NCBI GenBank assembly: GCA_021778165.1
Contig: JAJYCU010000049.1
Location: 1-5,428, forward strand
Reading direction: 5' to 3'
Origin: a bacterium
GTDB lineage: Bacteria; Patescibacteria; Saccharimonadia; Saccharimonadales; UBA4665
Length of the DNA: 5,428 nt
Under the pieces are notes generated by a model that ran no database searches, was not told the origin of the DNA, and saw nothing but the letters and a program-made list of their open reading frames with translations. Of the stretch, positions 5,128 to 5,428 are shown one piece after another. The position numbers and the translations under genes are program-made. Every line of letters begins with the position of its first letter. Within the stretch, counting starts at the first letter, position 1.

Positions 5128-5340
5128 CTATTTTAACTTACCAACTTTCCGATCACCAATACGAATCTTAAGAATATTATAACTATACATTGCTATAAAA
5201 ACCGGTATAGAAAACGATAGTATAGCAAATATATCAACGCTAATACTAATACTAGGAAATGATGAGAATAGTATCCACGGTACTAACGATAGTAGCGTGG
5301 CTAAGATGGTTCTAAATAATGCGTCTTTAAATTGTTTCAT
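5128..5340 (-). CDS. Small two-helix membrane protein, 70 aa
   Basis: I do not recognise a family. The sequence has a basic N-terminus ('MKQFKDALFR'), a first hydrophobic helix at about residues 11-29 ('TILATLLSLVPWILFSSF'), a short polar turn with serines, a second helix at about 36-56 ('DIFAILSFSIPVFIAMYSY'), and a strongly basic tail ('KIRIGDRKVGKLK'). The positive charge at both ends predicts both termini in the cytoplasm. The ATG is only 12 bases after the CCA end of tRNA-Tyr, so it is probably transcribed with that tRNA. Its Shine-Dalgarno is weak (GACGGAA). It could be a small membrane protein specific to this lineage. Confidence 0.6.
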   Translation of the reverse strand: MKQFKDALFRTILATLLSLVPWILFSSFPSISISVDIFAILSFSIPVFIAMYSYNILKIRIGDRKVGKLK

Positions 5341-5352
5341 TTATTCCGTCTT

Positions 5353-5428
5353 TGGTGCAGGGAGAGGGATTCGAACCCCCGAAGGCGTAGCCGTCTGATT
5401 TACAGTCAGATGTGTTTAACACTTCACT
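5353..5428 (-). tRNA. tRNA-Tyr (anticodon GTA), 5' end cut by window edge
   Basis: The visible minus-strand part runs from the D loop to the CCA end. It has the anticodon stem/loop ATCTGACTGTAAATCAGAC with anticodon GTA, a long variable arm (GGCTACGCC), T arm GGGGGTTCGAATCCC, 3' acceptor strand TCCCTGC, discriminator A and encoded CCA. The long variable arm and GTA are diagnostic of bacterial tRNA-Tyr. Roughly a dozen 5' bases lie beyond the window. Confidence 0.93.

Noticed and set aside
1..5428. CRISPR array, insertion sequence or replication origin
   Set aside because: No regularly spaced repeats, transposase signature or clustered DnaA-box-like sites were seen on either strand.

Overview
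The window is AT-rich, and every gene I can support is read from the minus strand. It holds the classic bacterial tRNA / secE-nusG / rplK-rplA neighbourhood. Read in the direction of transcription (right to left) the order is: tRNA-Tyr (cut by the window edge), a 70-residue membrane protein, a 55-residue protein, a broken 5' piece of a tRNA (probably tRNA-Gly), a decayed gene for a helix-turn-helix plus 'YWGEG' protein, tRNA-Thr(GGU) split by a group I intron, rpmG (L33), tRNA-Trp, a P-loop kinase-like protein, a YgjP-like metallopeptidase, secE, nusG, rplK (L11) and the first part of rplA (L1). The order tRNA-Tyr, tRNA-Gly, tRNA-Thr, tRNA-Trp, secE, nusG, rplK, rplA matches the well-known tRNA/tufB/secE region of E. 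coli, without tuf and with several insertions.

The organism is probably a member of the Candidate Phyla Radiation (Patescibacteria), most likely close to Saccharibacteria. This is inference from the AT-rich small genes, the lysine/alanine-rich N-terminal extension on L1, the extended L33, the tRNA group I intron, and the YWGEG-type gene. The standard bacterial code fits. All three recognisable tRNAs encode their CCA ends.

Region by region: 1-2043 is the core transcription/translation operon. It has a good promoter in front of secE, a second one between nusG and rplK, and a probable L1 autoregulatory RNA site directly before the rplA Shine-Dalgarno; that site copies the L1-binding motif of 23S rRNA. 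Positions 2036-3428 carry two accessory genes inserted between tRNA-Trp and secE. Positions 3477-3818 hold tRNA-Trp and rpmG. Positions 3892-4184 hold the intron-split tRNA-Thr, whose 217-nt intron has recognisable P1, P2, P4, P5, P6a, P7 and P9 helices. Positions 4175-4812 form a wreck: an approximately 193-codon gene broken by three frameshifts and one nonsense codon, squeezed between a truncated tRNA 5' half and tRNA-Thr, with its stop codon inside tRNA-Thr. Positions 4893-5340 hold two small genes of unknown function.

The most interesting part is 3890-4815, where a self-splicing intron, a decayed possible endonuclease-like gene and a truncated tRNA lie side by side. This suggests that mobile elements have used this tRNA cluster as a target.
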